From NCBI RefSeq assembly GCF_014334135.1, contig NZ_CP060497.1, positions 5,890,001-5,954,000 on the forward strand: a stretch of 64,000 bases of DNA, in the 5' to 3' direction. The position numbers and the translations under genes are program-made. Position 1 is the first letter of the stretch, and the number at the start of each line of letters is the position of its first letter. The DNA comes from Olivibacter sp. SDN3 (GTDB taxonomy: Bacteria; Bacteroidota; Bacteroidia; Sphingobacteriales; Sphingobacteriaceae). Of the stretch, positions 53,291 to 63,037 are shown one piece after another. Under the pieces are notes generated by a model. The model had not been told where the DNA came from, searched no databases, and was given only the letters and a program-made list of their open reading frames with translations.

Positions 53291-54796
53291 ATGAAATCAA
53301 CTATTATATATATGGTTACAGCCGCAACGATATTCGTTGCCAGCTCGTGCAGTAGAGATTTTCTCGACGAAAACAATAAAAGTAATCCTACGCAAGACAG
53401 CTATTTTGAAAACGCTAATCAGGCACAAGCCTTTGTGACAGGGATTTATACCAGTCTTCGCGCCAATACAGCCTCAAACGGATACGGAGAAACCCCTTGG
53501 GTAACGTTAGAACTACTAACAGGGCATGCCACTACTAACTCCCAGAGTAACTTCAACCTGGGAGTTATTAACCATACTGCGGGAACAGAAAACCCGGGCT
53601 TCTATAGCTACTGGCAGGAATTCTACGAAGGAATTGCGAAAAGTAATGTAGCAATTGCCCGTATCCCTGAAATTGACATGGATGAAGCAGAAAAAAATGC
53701 TTTGCTTGGAGAAGCTCATTTTTTACGTGCTTACTATTATTTTTTCCTAACACGCTTATTTGGTGATATCCCTTTGGTAACTGCTCCCGTAAATCCTGAG
53801 GTTGAAGAAGAACTACGACCAGCTAGGAGTACTAGGGAAGCAATTTACGAAGTGATTATTGCAGATTTAACCTTTGCGGAGTCATCCGGCCTGCCAAATG
53901 TTGACCGGACTGGTAGAACCTCCTTAGGTGCAGTTAAATCACTGCTTGCGAATGTCTACCTAACAATGGCCGGTTACCCTCTAAATCTCGGAGAAGAATA
54001 CTATCGTCTTGCGGCGGATAAAGCTGCGGAAGTGGCTAATGAAGATTGGTACCCCCTATTCAATAATCTCGATTTTTTACATGACCGCCCCAACAAGAAT
54101 CAGGGAGAATTTATTCTACAGGTTCAATATCTGGGGGGCATTGCCGATAACAACATCACGCAGATGATCATCCCTTACAATATCGGAATTTCCCGTCATG
54201 GGGATGAGTTCGGTGCGTTGAATCCAAGACGTGCATTTGTCGACACTTATGAAGCTGGTGATTTACGTGCTGAGGAAAGAGGTTTCTTTTTTACCAGTGC
54301 CAGGCGTTTGAGCACTAATGCTACGGTAACTTTTTCACCCGCATTGTACAAGTATTGGTTAGAAGCTTCCTCCGGTGCCAATGGTGACCTCACTCCCGAT
54401 ATAAACTTTACCTTGATGCGAATGCCTGAAGTTTATTTGATTCATGCCGAAGCTGAAAACGAAGCTAATGGTGGTCCAACAGCAACTGCTTACGAATCGC
54501 TGAATATTGTGCGTGAACGTGCAGGATTAGATCCTTTAAGCGGATTAACGCAAGAGCAATTCAGACAAGCTGTCTGGAAAGAACGGTATCACGAGCTGTG
54601 TTACGAGAATAAAGCTTATTTCGATATCCAACGTACGCATAAAGCTTATGACCTAGCTAATAATACCTTTGTTGATCTTATTGGCTTCCGGAATGAAGCT
54701 GGAACAACTTGGAGTGAAAAGTATTTATTACTTCCAATCCCTCAACGGGAATTACAAGCTAATCCAAATTTAGCACCAAACAACCCTGGTTGGTAA
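53291..54796 (+). CDS. SusD/RagB-type lipoprotein 2
   Basis: A 501-residue surface lipoprotein (VASSC, Cys20), paralogue of lipoprotein 1 with the same layout and the end LLLPIPQRELQANPNLAPNN. It differs from copy 1 mostly in the region of about 170-200 and near 235-330, where substrate contacts may lie. Followed by a terminator. Confidence 0.95.
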   Translation: MKSTIIYMVTAATIFVASSCSRDFLDENNKSNPTQDSYFENANQAQAFVTGIYTSLRANTASNGYGETPWVTLELLTGHATTNSQSNFNLGVINHTAGTENPGFYSYWQEFYEGIAKSNVAIARIPEIDMDEAEKNALLGEAHFLRAYYYFFLTRLFGDIPLVTAPVNPEVEEELRPARSTREAIYEVIIADLTFAESSGLPNVDRTGRTSLGAVKSLLANVYLTMAGYPLNLGEEYYRLAADKAAEVANEDWYPLFNNLDFLHDRPNKNQGEFILQVQYLGGIADNNITQMIIPYNIGISRHGDEFGALNPRRAFVDTYEAGDLRAEERGFFFTSARRLSTNATVTFSPALYKYWLEASSGANGDLTPDINFTLMRMPEVYLIHAEAENEANGGPTATAYESLNIVRERAGLDPLSGLTQEQFRQAVWKERYHELCYENKAYFDIQRTHKAYDLANNTFVDLIGFRNEAGTTWSEKYLLLPIPQRELQANPNLAPNNPGW

Positions 54797-54806
54797 AAAA
54801 TTGGTA

Positions 54807-54840
54807 AGTCCCGGAATAATATATTACTCCGGGACTTTTT
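54807..54840 (+). terminator. Terminator after susCD pair 2
   Basis: AGTCCCGG (54807-54814) pairs with CCGGGACT (54829-54836), followed by TTTTTT. Related to the terminator of pair 1. Confidence 0.86.
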
Positions 54841-54878
54841 TATCCGATCGTACATCCCCTTAACGACCCTCTCTATCC

Positions 54879-55100
54879 TGTAGCATATTCGTTACGTTAA
54901 CCCTAAAAGGCAATTTTCCTTCCCTCTGTGAGTTATATATTCAACGCATAACTAACATATAGCACTTTAGCTGTTTAAACATACCCATACGCTGTTGAGC
55001 TGTGATTACTATAGCAAATAGCCTGTAAACCTTTGAATATGCATCTAACTATAAAACAATATAGGCCACCTCCTATATTAAATAAACTAAACCGGTTTAG
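54879..55100 (+). repeat. Duplicated intergenic segment, copy 2
   Basis: About 220 bases resembling 49848-50051, ending in the operator before susC3. The gap 54797-55228 (432 bases) holds the terminator, this segment, and about 130 further bases before susC3 with no gene. Confidence 0.85.
55087..55100 (+). promoter_or_regulatory. LacI-type operator 3
   Basis: CTAAACCGGTTTAG, a perfect 14-base palindrome, 128 bases before susC3. TATATTAA lies upstream at the -7 position used in pair 2. Confidence 0.75.
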
Positions 55101-55228
55101 TCTTATGCTGCTTAAAATGACCCATGTTGAGGCAAACATTGCGGTTAAGGATAATTAATGAGGGGAGTACAAAGCAAACTCAGCTAATCAATAACTCTTC
55201 CAATTATGTATAAATATGAATTACATTT

Positions 55229-58200
55229 ATGACCTATCAAAAAAACAGACCTCTTAAAAAGACACTCATTTCAAGCGCTTCGGCCCTGATAGTTGCCCTC
55301 GCGAGCAACCTATCCGGGCAGCAAGCGATGGCTGTGAGTTTAAACAACACAACACACCTTGTAGAAACTAAGAAACGTCAACAACAGATAACTGGGGTGG
55401 TAACCAGTAACACAGACCAAGCACCTTTACCTGGCGTTTCTGTATTGATTAAAGGAAGCGACAAAGGTGTTACAACAGATGAAAACGGACGCTTTACCAT
55501 AGAGGCGACACCAAATGATGTATTGGTATTCAGCTACATCGGTTATTTAGGCGCAGAGCAAGACGTTGGCGAGCGTACTGTTGTAAATATCGCGCTTCGG
55601 GAAGAAAGCAACAACTTAGAAGAAGTTGTTGTTGTAGGTTATGGCACGCAAAAAAGGAATGAAATTAATTCTGCAGTAGCTAACGTCACCGCAGAGGATT
55701 TCAACGAAGGCGGCGCCCGCTCTCCAATGGATCTTATTCAAGGTAAAGTTGCTGGCTTGAATATCACGAGAACCCAAGGTAATAATCCTAATTCCAGCGC
55801 ATCCATTCAATTACGTGGCATCAATTCACTGGTAGGAGGCACAATGCCTTTAATTGTAGTTGATGGCATCCCCGGTGGTAATCTGGATTTGATACAACAG
55901 GATGACATTGAATCTTTCTCTGTACTAAAAGATGGCTCAGCAGCAGCTATATACGGCACAAGGGGGAACGCAGGAGTTATCTTGATCACAACAAAAAAAG
56001 GAAAAGCAGGCGATCCCCGGTATGACTATTCTTCCTATTTACAACATGAAGCCGTGGATCGGAAACCAGATTATTTATCAGCTTCCCAATTTAGAGACCT
56101 GATTAACCAAGGTACGATTGGCCAAAATTTGGATCTAGGTGGATCAACAGATTTGTATGATGAATTGATCAATAAAAATAATCTAAGCCAATACCATAAT
56201 TTCGCTGCTTCTGGCGGAAGCGACAAAACCAACTACAGAGCATCTTTATATTATAACGATGCCAGAGGAATAGCCAAAAGAAATAGTCGCGAACAATTTG
56301 GTGGGCGTATAAACATCAATCAAACGGGTTTACAAGATCGTTTGACAATGCAGTTTAATTTGGCGGCTAATTTAAATAAGGCTGATCTGCTTGGTGGTGG
56401 TGTAAATGATGACGTAAATGCTGCTGATTATGGAACAACAACAGGGAGTGACTTCGAACAAGCCATACAGAGAAATCCTACTGCTCCACTCCGGAATCCC
56501 GATGGATCTTTCCTGGAAACACAAGGCTTTAACAATTATAATCCGGTAGCCAGGTTAGAAAACCGCATATTCGAAAGAAACCAATCAACCCTAAGTGGTG
56601 ATGCCACTTTTACATTAGATATCGCCGAGGGGTTGAAGGCCTCAATTTTTGGTTCTTATTTGCGGAATCAATATAACGATAGACGCTACCGCTCTGTTAA
56701 TGATTGGGATCAAAGAGAAGCTTCTGAATACCAAGGGATGGGCTACGCCGCCAAATACAATTTCTTATCCTGGACCCAAACGGTAGAACCGACTATAGAT
56801 TACACAACCACTATAGCCGATGACCATTCGATTAACGCCACTTTGGGGTACAGTTATCAGTATTCAACGGTTGAAAGCTTTAACGTCGATAATAATGGCT
56901 TTACTACAGACGCCACTTTAGACTGGGACCTAGGAGGAGGTAGCGCTATAAACAACACCCAACTTCCAAGACCCGGCATGGGCAGTTTTAAAGACGATAA
57001 TACATTGGTTGCCTTTTTCGGACGTGTTAACTATTCATATCTAGGGAAGTATTCTGCTCAGTTCATTTTAAGACGTGAAGGTTCCTCAAGATTCGGTGCT
57101 AATCATAAATGGGGTAATTTTCCCGCTGCATCGGTTGGATGGACGTTGAGCGAAGAAGATTTTATCCGTGATCTCGACATATTCAATAATCTAAAATTCA
57201 GAGCGGGGTATGGTATAACGGGCAATCAGGATATTGCAAATTATCAATCGTTACTTACCTTAGGCACCGGTGGTGTTTATCCACAAAATGGTGTATACTA
57301 TCAAACCTTTGGCCCATCAAGAAATGCCAATCCAGATCTCCGCTGGGAGCGTAAAGCTGAATGGAACTTTGGTTTAGATTTTGCCTTACTGGAAAACAGA
57401 ATTTCGGGTACGATCGATGTATACAACCGTACAACGAATGACTTGTTGTACGAATATAATGCACAGCAACCCGGTTACGTGCGTGATCTGATCATGACCA
57501 ACGTAGGTTCTATCAGTAATAAAGGCGTTGAACTTTTATTGAGTGGAACACCTATTCAAAACGAGAACTTGAATTGGACTGTTGATGTCATTGGAAGTGT
57601 ACAAAACAATAGATTAGACAAACTATCAAGCGATGTATTTCAAGCCAACTTTTTAGAATTTGGAGGACTTCCTTCGCCTGGAAACTTAGGTAATGCTATT
57701 CGATTGGAAGAAGGTGGTAAAGTGGGTAATTTCTTTGGAAAACGTTTTGCTGGCTTTACAGATGGTGGCCAATGGTTGTTTCATAAAGCAGATGGTTCAG
57801 TAGGAACAGCGGGCGAAATGAACGCAGATGACTTAACTGTTATTGGCAATGGGGTACCGAAATACAACCTCTCCATCAGCAACCGATTGACCTACAAAAA
57901 TTTCGACCTTACCATTTTTTTAAGAGGTAAATTCGGCTTTGACATCCTAAACACAAAAGAAATGTACTTTGGTAATCAGAAATGGCTGCCAAATAACATC
58001 TTTGAAAGTGCTTTAACTACACACGATGAATTGGATGATGACCCTCAATATTCTGATTATTATATTGAAAAAGGTGATTTCATGAAGATCGATAATGTGA
58101 CTTTAGGTTATAATTTCAAGCTTAATTCCAACTATATAAGAAACCTTAGAATTTACGCTACCGGACGAAACATCGCAACCTTTACTGGTTATAGCGGTAT

Positions 58201-58303
58201 TGATCCGGAACTTCAAGACACAGGCTTCACGGCAGGGATAGATGGTAGAGGCTTTTATCCACGCACACGCTCTTGGACTTTAGGCTTAAATATTGGATTT
58301 TAA
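55229..58303 (+). CDS. SusC/RagA-type TonB-dependent transporter 3
   Basis: A 1024-residue outer-membrane importer, clearly different from transporters 1 and 2 in plug and barrel (DLIQGKVAGLNITRTQGNNP; end RSWTLGLNIGF). It shares their N-terminal layout: signal, QQQITGVVTSNTDQAPLPGV regulatory-like domain, plug DEVVVVGYG-like EEVVVVGYGTQKRNEINSAV. No STN domain. The start at 55229 is the only in-frame ATG near; one at 55216 is out of frame. The partner susD starts 12 bases on. Confidence 0.95.
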   Translation: MTYQKNRPLKKTLISSASALIVALASNLSGQQAMAVSLNNTTHLVETKKRQQQITGVVTSNTDQAPLPGVSVLIKGSDKGVTTDENGRFTIEATPNDVLVFSYIGYLGAEQDVGERTVVNIALREESNNLEEVVVVGYGTQKRNEINSAVANVTAEDFNEGGARSPMDLIQGKVAGLNITRTQGNNPNSSASIQLRGINSLVGGTMPLIVVDGIPGGNLDLIQQDDIESFSVLKDGSAAAIYGTRGNAGVILITTKKGKAGDPRYDYSSYLQHEAVDRKPDYLSASQFRDLINQGTIGQNLDLGGSTDLYDELINKNNLSQYHNFAASGGSDKTNYRASLYYNDARGIAKRNSREQFGGRININQTGLQDRLTMQFNLAANLNKADLLGGGVNDDVNAADYGTTTGSDFEQAIQRNPTAPLRNPDGSFLETQGFNNYNPVARLENRIFERNQSTLSGDATFTLDIAEGLKASIFGSYLRNQYNDRRYRSVNDWDQREASEYQGMGYAAKYNFLSWTQTVEPTIDYTTTIADDHSINATLGYSYQYSTVESFNVDNNGFTTDATLDWDLGGGSAINNTQLPRPGMGSFKDDNTLVAFFGRVNYSYLGKYSAQFILRREGSSRFGANHKWGNFPAASVGWTLSEEDFIRDLDIFNNLKFRAGYGITGNQDIANYQSLLTLGTGGVYPQNGVYYQTFGPSRNANPDLRWERKAEWNFGLDFALLENRISGTIDVYNRTTNDLLYEYNAQQPGYVRDLIMTNVGSISNKGVELLLSGTPIQNENLNWTVDVIGSVQNNRLDKLSSDVFQANFLEFGGLPSPGNLGNAIRLEEGGKVGNFFGKRFAGFTDGGQWLFHKADGSVGTAGEMNADDLTVIGNGVPKYNLSISNRLTYKNFDLTIFLRGKFGFDILNTKEMYFGNQKWLPNNIFESALTTHDELDDDPQYSDYYIEKGDFMKIDNVTLGYNFKLNSNYIRNLRIYATGRNIATFTGYSGIDPELQDTGFTAGIDGRGFYPRTRSWTLGLNIGF

Positions 58304-58315
58304 TTAAGAAGAAAA

Positions 58316-59944
58316 ATGAGAAATTATATAAAAAAATCAATTTCTATCAGCTTAATCAGTACATGTCTGATTGCTTTCCAAGCATGTACAAAGCTTGATG
58401 AAAACCCATATAGCGAGATCAGGGAAGATGAATTCCTTAACAATAGAAGAGAAGTTTTACAAGCCGCTCTACGTCCTTTCACACATATGCAGGCCTGGCT
58501 CGGTCTGAACGCAGGTGAAGGTTATTATTACCACAATGAATTATCTGCAGATCAATTGGCATGGCCACAGAAAGGCCGACATGGTTATGACGCCGGAGAC
58601 CATTTTAGACAGCATTACCACACTTGGACAGACAATGAAACACGTATGCGGCAAACATGGATACTCATGTGGACCGGAGTAGGCTATGTAAACAATGCAT
58701 TGAAAAATATTGAGGCTGTCAATGCAGAGGAAATAGGAATGGAACAGGAAGAGCTATCAGCTATTATTGCAGAGTTAAGGGTTTTACGTGCTTATCACTA
58801 TATGAAAATCATGGACTTATGGGGCAATGTACCGATCGCCATCGAAGTTGCTGAAAGCATTGACAACCCCGAAACCAAAGCACGGGCAGAGGTTTTCGAA
58901 TTCATCCAAACAGAGTTGGAAGAATACGTCCCACAGCTATTTCCACTTTCTGAAGAGCTCATCGGTCGCGTCTCAAAGGCGGCAGGTTATGCTACGTTGG
59001 CAGAATTATACCTTAATGCTGAAAAATGGACTGGCACAGCTATGTGGGATGAATGTATCGCCGCATGTGATCAAGTTATCAATGGAGATGGCGGTGGCCT
59101 GGCTGGCGGACCGAATTTAGCTGATGATCTGAAACAGAACTTCAGTAATACGAATCAGCGCTCCCCCGAAAATTTGTTTCAGTTTGCCTACAGCCGGAAA
59201 GGAGGATTTAGTATTGACTTTTCTATGTTGTCGGGCTATGATTATATGCGAGAAGTTTTAAATGTAGGTTACGGTGGAATCAACGCGTTTGTTGTTGTAC
59301 CTACGGCTTTTGATGCTTACGCGGAAAACGATCTTCGCAAAGAAGAATGGTTTCTATTTGGACCTCAGTATAGATATGGCACCACAACACCAGTATTGGG
59401 TACGGAAGAATACGACGGCCAACCTTTCATAATAGTAAACAGCATTCGAAGGGAAAGTGAAGGTGACACCACCAGTGAAGGGAGTATGGCAGAAGGTGAG
59501 GAAAACAGTGGTGCCCGCTTTCATAAATATAAATCGGGGACTCTAAGCGACGAGAATTATTTGGAGAACCACTATATCATCTATCGTTTAACGGAAATCT
59601 ATTTCAATAAAGCCGAGGCAATCATGCGTAAAAATGGAGGAACTGCGACACAAGAAGCTGTTAACCTGATCAATGAAAGCAGAAGACGTGCTTTTTCAAC
59701 CGAAGACTGGCCAGAAGCGCAATATACAACAGCTACCTTAACATTGGATGAATTATTAGCTGAGCGCGGACGAGAGTTTATTTTTGAAGGAAAGCGGCGA
59801 ACCGACCTCATCCGATTTGGAAAATTCACCACAGCGTCTTGGTGGGATCATACACCAGGTAACGATCCCAACAAAGAGTTATATGCAATACCAAATACCC
59901 AGATTGCAATTAACCCTAATTTACAACAAAATCCTGGGTATTAA
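58316..59944 (+). CDS. SusD/RagB-type lipoprotein 3
   Basis: A 542-residue surface lipoprotein with signal and lipobox AFQAC (Cys24), partner of transporter 3. It has TPR motifs (LRVLRAYHYMKIMDLWGNVP), and RRTDLIRFGKFT and YAIPNTQIAINPNLQQNPGY at the end, usual for SusD. Not closely similar to lipoproteins 1 and 2, so it probably binds a different part or form of the substrate. Confidence 0.94.
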   Translation: MRNYIKKSISISLISTCLIAFQACTKLDENPYSEIREDEFLNNRREVLQAALRPFTHMQAWLGLNAGEGYYYHNELSADQLAWPQKGRHGYDAGDHFRQHYHTWTDNETRMRQTWILMWTGVGYVNNALKNIEAVNAEEIGMEQEELSAIIAELRVLRAYHYMKIMDLWGNVPIAIEVAESIDNPETKARAEVFEFIQTELEEYVPQLFPLSEELIGRVSKAAGYATLAELYLNAEKWTGTAMWDECIAACDQVINGDGGGLAGGPNLADDLKQNFSNTNQRSPENLFQFAYSRKGGFSIDFSMLSGYDYMREVLNVGYGGINAFVVVPTAFDAYAENDLRKEEWFLFGPQYRYGTTTPVLGTEEYDGQPFIIVNSIRRESEGDTTSEGSMAEGEENSGARFHKYKSGTLSDENYLENHYIIYRLTEIYFNKAEAIMRKNGGTATQEAVNLINESRRRAFSTEDWPEAQYTTATLTLDELLAERGREFIFEGKRRTDLIRFGKFTTASWWDHTPGNDPNKELYAIPNTQIAINPNLQQNPGY

Positions 59945-59951
59945 TTTCATA

Positions 59952-59990
59952 AACAGGCGGAACAATTATGCGTTGTTCCGCCTGTTTTTT
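59952..59990 (+). terminator. Terminator after susCD pair 3
   Basis: A perfect 14-bp stem, AACAGGCGGAACAA (59952-59965) and TTGTTCCGCCTGTT (59973-59986), followed by TTTTT. Confidence 0.92.
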
Positions 59991-60117
59991 TAATTATTCA
60001 ATTTTTGCTGTTTAGTCTGAAAATCCGATATTAACAGCGATCTAACTCAACAACAAGTCGCACCTATTTTTTATCTGTAAAATTTTAGGACAGGATATAT
60101 TATTCCATTTATTTTTA

Positions 60118-60203
60118 TTGGCACTCGTGAATGCCAAGCATTTTTTCCATTATTTTTGTAACTTGACCTTTTTATTATGAAACGCTTCACAAATACGGTT
60201 TAG
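60118..60203 (+). promoter_or_regulatory. Promoter region of gntP with two candidate operators
   Basis: Inverted repeat TTGGCA(N8)TGCCAA at 60118-60137, then a TATTTTTG -7 box at 60151-60158, then CAAATACGGTTTAG at 60190-60203, which matches the LacI-type operator of the susC genes at 10 of 12 fixed positions. The gntP ATG is at 60235. Confidence 0.55.
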
Positions 60204-60234
60204 AACGCCGAAGCAACACAAAAACAGAAACCAT

Positions 60235-61548
60235 ATGACCCTAATTTGTATCGCACTATGCATTGTAGTACTTGTTCTTCTTATTAGCGTTTTTAAAATA
60301 CACCCATTCCCTTCATTTTTAGTCGCCTCCGTCTTAGCTGCAGTATTGCTGGGCTTACCGGTTGAGCAAATAGCGAGCTCACTGGAAAAAGGTATTGGTG
60401 ATATGCTATCATCCTTGGTTATACTCATTGCTTTTGGTGCCATGTTCGGTAAAATCATTGCGGTAAGCGGTGCTGCGCAACGCATAGCTACTACCATGAT
60501 GAATATTGTTGGGGCAAAAAATATTCAGTGGGCAATGATGGTAGTTGGCTTCATTGTAGGTATACCCTTGTTTTACGGCGTCGGTTTCGTATTAATGGTT
60601 CCACTTATCTTTTCGGTAACCTATAAGTACAAGCTGCCTGCTGTTTTTATTGGTTTACCCATGCTGGCCGCGTTATCGGTAACGCATGGCTATTTACCGC
60701 CCCACCCCTCTCCTTCGGCATTAGTTGTACAGTTTGGAGCAAATATGGGTCTAACATTATTATATGGCTTTTGTCTTGCGATACCTGCTATCATAGTTGC
60801 TGGTCCTTTTTTAGCACAATTTTTAAAAAAAATACATTCCGAACCTCTGAAAACTTTTATAGCGGAAGATCTACCGGAAGAACAACTGCCTGGCGTTTTG
60901 AATAGCTTCTTCACTGCCTTGCTACCGGTTATTTTACTGATATTTACCACTGTTATGCAGTGGCTAACACCGGAAGGCACTTATCTGCATAAACTTTTTT
61001 TATTTTTTGGATCCCCTTCCATTGTCTTAATGTTAGTATTCTTTTATGCGCTTTTTTCTTTAGGTATTCTACAAGGTAATCGCATCGAAACTATTATGAC
61101 CAGCTGTACAATAGCTGTTAAAGATGTAGCCGCTATTATCTTAATCATTGCAGGTTCTGGAGCACTCAAACAGATTTTTACCGATACAGGCGTAAGTGAA
61201 GATATTGCTTCTTCCCTCCAGTCACTGCCTATTCCTCCTCTCGCACTTGGATGGTTCATTGCTGCTATTATCAGGGCATGTGTGGGCTCCGCAACCGTGG
61301 CTGGTTTAACAACCGGGAGCATGATTCTTCCGCTTATAGCATCCACAGGAACAGACCCCAATTTAATGGTTCTGGCTGTCGGAGCGGGTAGTCTCGCTTT
61401 TTCACACGTGAACGATTCTGGTTTTTGGATGTTTAAAGAATATTTCAATCTGAGTATACGTGATACCGTATTATCGTGGTCTGCTATGGAATTTTTGGTA
61501 GCATTAGTTGGTTTAGTAGGTGTCTTACTGTTAAATGCCCTTATCTGA
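60235..61548 (+). CDS. GntP-family gluconate/sugar-acid:H+ symporter
   Basis: A 437-residue inner-membrane permease with about 12 hydrophobic segments. Family features: FPSFLVASVLAAVLLGLP at the N-terminus, LVILIAFGAMFGKIIAVSGAAQRIA, the THGYLPPHPSP motif and GSATVAGLTTGSMI, then SHVNDSGFWMFKEYF near the end. GntP proteins import gluconate, idonate, D-glycerate or D-serine; the ligand here cannot be chosen. Its promoter carries a variant of the LacI-type operator of the neighbouring susC genes, so it may take up the product made from what the SusCD pairs import. Confidence 0.92.
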   Translation: MTLICIALCIVVLVLLISVFKIHPFPSFLVASVLAAVLLGLPVEQIASSLEKGIGDMLSSLVILIAFGAMFGKIIAVSGAAQRIATTMMNIVGAKNIQWAMMVVGFIVGIPLFYGVGFVLMVPLIFSVTYKYKLPAVFIGLPMLAALSVTHGYLPPHPSPSALVVQFGANMGLTLLYGFCLAIPAIIVAGPFLAQFLKKIHSEPLKTFIAEDLPEEQLPGVLNSFFTALLPVILLIFTTVMQWLTPEGTYLHKLFLFFGSPSIVLMLVFFYALFSLGILQGNRIETIMTSCTIAVKDVAAIILIIAGSGALKQIFTDTGVSEDIASSLQSLPIPPLALGWFIAAIIRACVGSATVAGLTTGSMILPLIASTGTDPNLMVLAVGAGSLAFSHVNDSGFWMFKEYFNLSIRDTVLSWSAMEFLVALVGLVGVLLLNALI

Positions 61549-61555
61549 TTAGATG

Positions 61556-63037
61556 TTATCCTAACAAACTATTGGTAAACTTGATACGAATACCTGCCTG
61601 AAAATTCTCTATGGTCTTAAATATTTCTTTTAATGTTGCCCGTTCTATACGGGTGATATTTTTTATATCAATATAATTGTTGGGCGTCTGTTTATCGACA
61701 ATCATTTGCTTAGCTTGATTTTTCAATCGCAGGGTCATGAGATAATAATACGATTGGTTTAACTCCTTGAATTGCTTTTCTGAAAAAACGCCCATATCCC
61801 GGAGCATTTGCATTCGTTCACCGGTATTTTCTAAAAAAATACGGTTTCTTAAAGCGTATACCCGTACCAAATCCACAACAGGGGTCATCGCCTTCTTGAT
61901 ATCGAAAACTTCTTTCCCCGCCACAGTAATCGTCTTTATAGGTTTAAAGAACGCTAAAGGTGGAATATACTGTAAGGCATTCTTTGCTAGATACACAAAA
62001 AATTTCTCCAAAGGTTGCTGCAATTCCACGTCTAAAAAATCACGTAACTCTTGCATAAGAGCTATTTCCCCATAAATAAATCTACAATCAAAAAAAGTCG
62101 AAAACTTGATTGCTGTCTCTGGTAAGGCATCTTCCATCCATTTTTTATAATTATTCTTCCAATGGGACAATGAATGTGTCCATTGGGGGTTACTTGCCAT
62201 AAACCCACCTGTACAATAGGCAAAACCAATATCATGCAGTCGTTCAGAGACTTTAGAAGCAAAATCCAGAAACCAATCCCGCACTTCAATTCTATACTGA
62301 TCCACCATATCTTCATAAATCAGTGCGTTATCCTGATCAGTTTTTAGTGTCTGCTCTTTCCTCCCTTCACTACCTAACACCATAAAAACAAATTTAGCTG
62401 GCGCAGGTCCCTTTTCCTGCAAAACCTCTTCCACCACACGCTGCGTAATCGTATCTGCTATAACTGTAATCAACTGATTAACAATTTCGGCCTGTACACC
62501 TTTACTCAGCAACTGATCCACGATAAAAGGTACCCGCGCCCATTTATCCTTTAATTCCTCACTACTTCGAGAAGATTTTACCGATTGTATAAATACCAAC
62601 GGTGATTGCGCAAGCTCCGTCATGAGCTTATTACGACTTAAAAAACCTACATATTGATCATCAAGTGTAATAAGTAAATAACGTGATTTGGTTTCGTACA
62701 TCAACAGCAGGGCTTCGTAAACATAGGTATCTGTGTTGACCGAAAGGATCGTCCTATCCATAAAATAGTAAATTGGTTTACTTAAATCAGCCTGTCGTGC
62801 AATCACCTTGTCTCGAAGCGTTAAATCGGTCACAAAACCATCAATATGGTTACTTTCACTTGTAATAAACAAACAGCTCACTTTGTTAGAAGCCATTATT
62901 CTGGCCGCTTCGTAAACCGGAGTAGTCCCTTTACAATAAACAATATTCCTATAAGCCAGTTGCCCAATCTTTTTTGAGTAAAGTTGATTAGATATTAGAT
63001 AGTTTTCCTGAAACAACGTTTGTTTGCGATCGGTCAT
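61556..63037 (-). CDS. DUF294 nucleotidyltransferase-like CBS protein
   Basis: A 493-residue cytoplasmic protein. Two CBS domains (about 25-85 and 90-150; YRNIVYCKGTTPVYEAARIM and SVNTDTYVYEALLLMYETKS) are followed by a GlnD-like nucleotidyltransferase domain with VLGSEGRKEQTLKTDQDNAL, containing the catalytic DxD, and by the DUF294 C-terminal substrate-binding domain. Proteins of this layout occur next to exonuclease and acetate-uptake genes in other bacteria; CBS domains usually bind adenine nucleotides. The actual target is unknown. Its ATG overlaps the stop of the upstream exonuclease gene (ATGA). Confidence 0.88.
   Translation of the reverse strand: MTDRKQTLFQENYLISNQLYSKKIGQLAYRNIVYCKGTTPVYEAARIMASNKVSCLFITSESNHIDGFVTDLTLRDKVIARQADLSKPIYYFMDRTILSVNTDTYVYEALLLMYETKSRYLLITLDDQYVGFLSRNKLMTELAQSPLVFIQSVKSSRSSEELKDKWARVPFIVDQLLSKGVQAEIVNQLITVIADTITQRVVEEVLQEKGPAPAKFVFMVLGSEGRKEQTLKTDQDNALIYEDMVDQYRIEVRDWFLDFASKVSERLHDIGFAYCTGGFMASNPQWTHSLSHWKNNYKKWMEDALPETAIKFSTFFDCRFIYGEIALMQELRDFLDVELQQPLEKFFVYLAKNALQYIPPLAFFKPIKTITVAGKEVFDIKKAMTPVVDLVRVYALRNRIFLENTGERMQMLRDMGVFSEKQFKELNQSYYYLMTLRLKNQAKQMIVDKQTPNNYIDIKNITRIERATLKEIFKTIENFQAGIRIKFTNSLLG

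Noticed and set aside
60118-60137. Sigma-54 promoter for gntP (TGGCAC)
   Set aside because: The -12 GC is one base too far from the -24 GG and lacks TTGC; a TAnnTTTG box lies just after.
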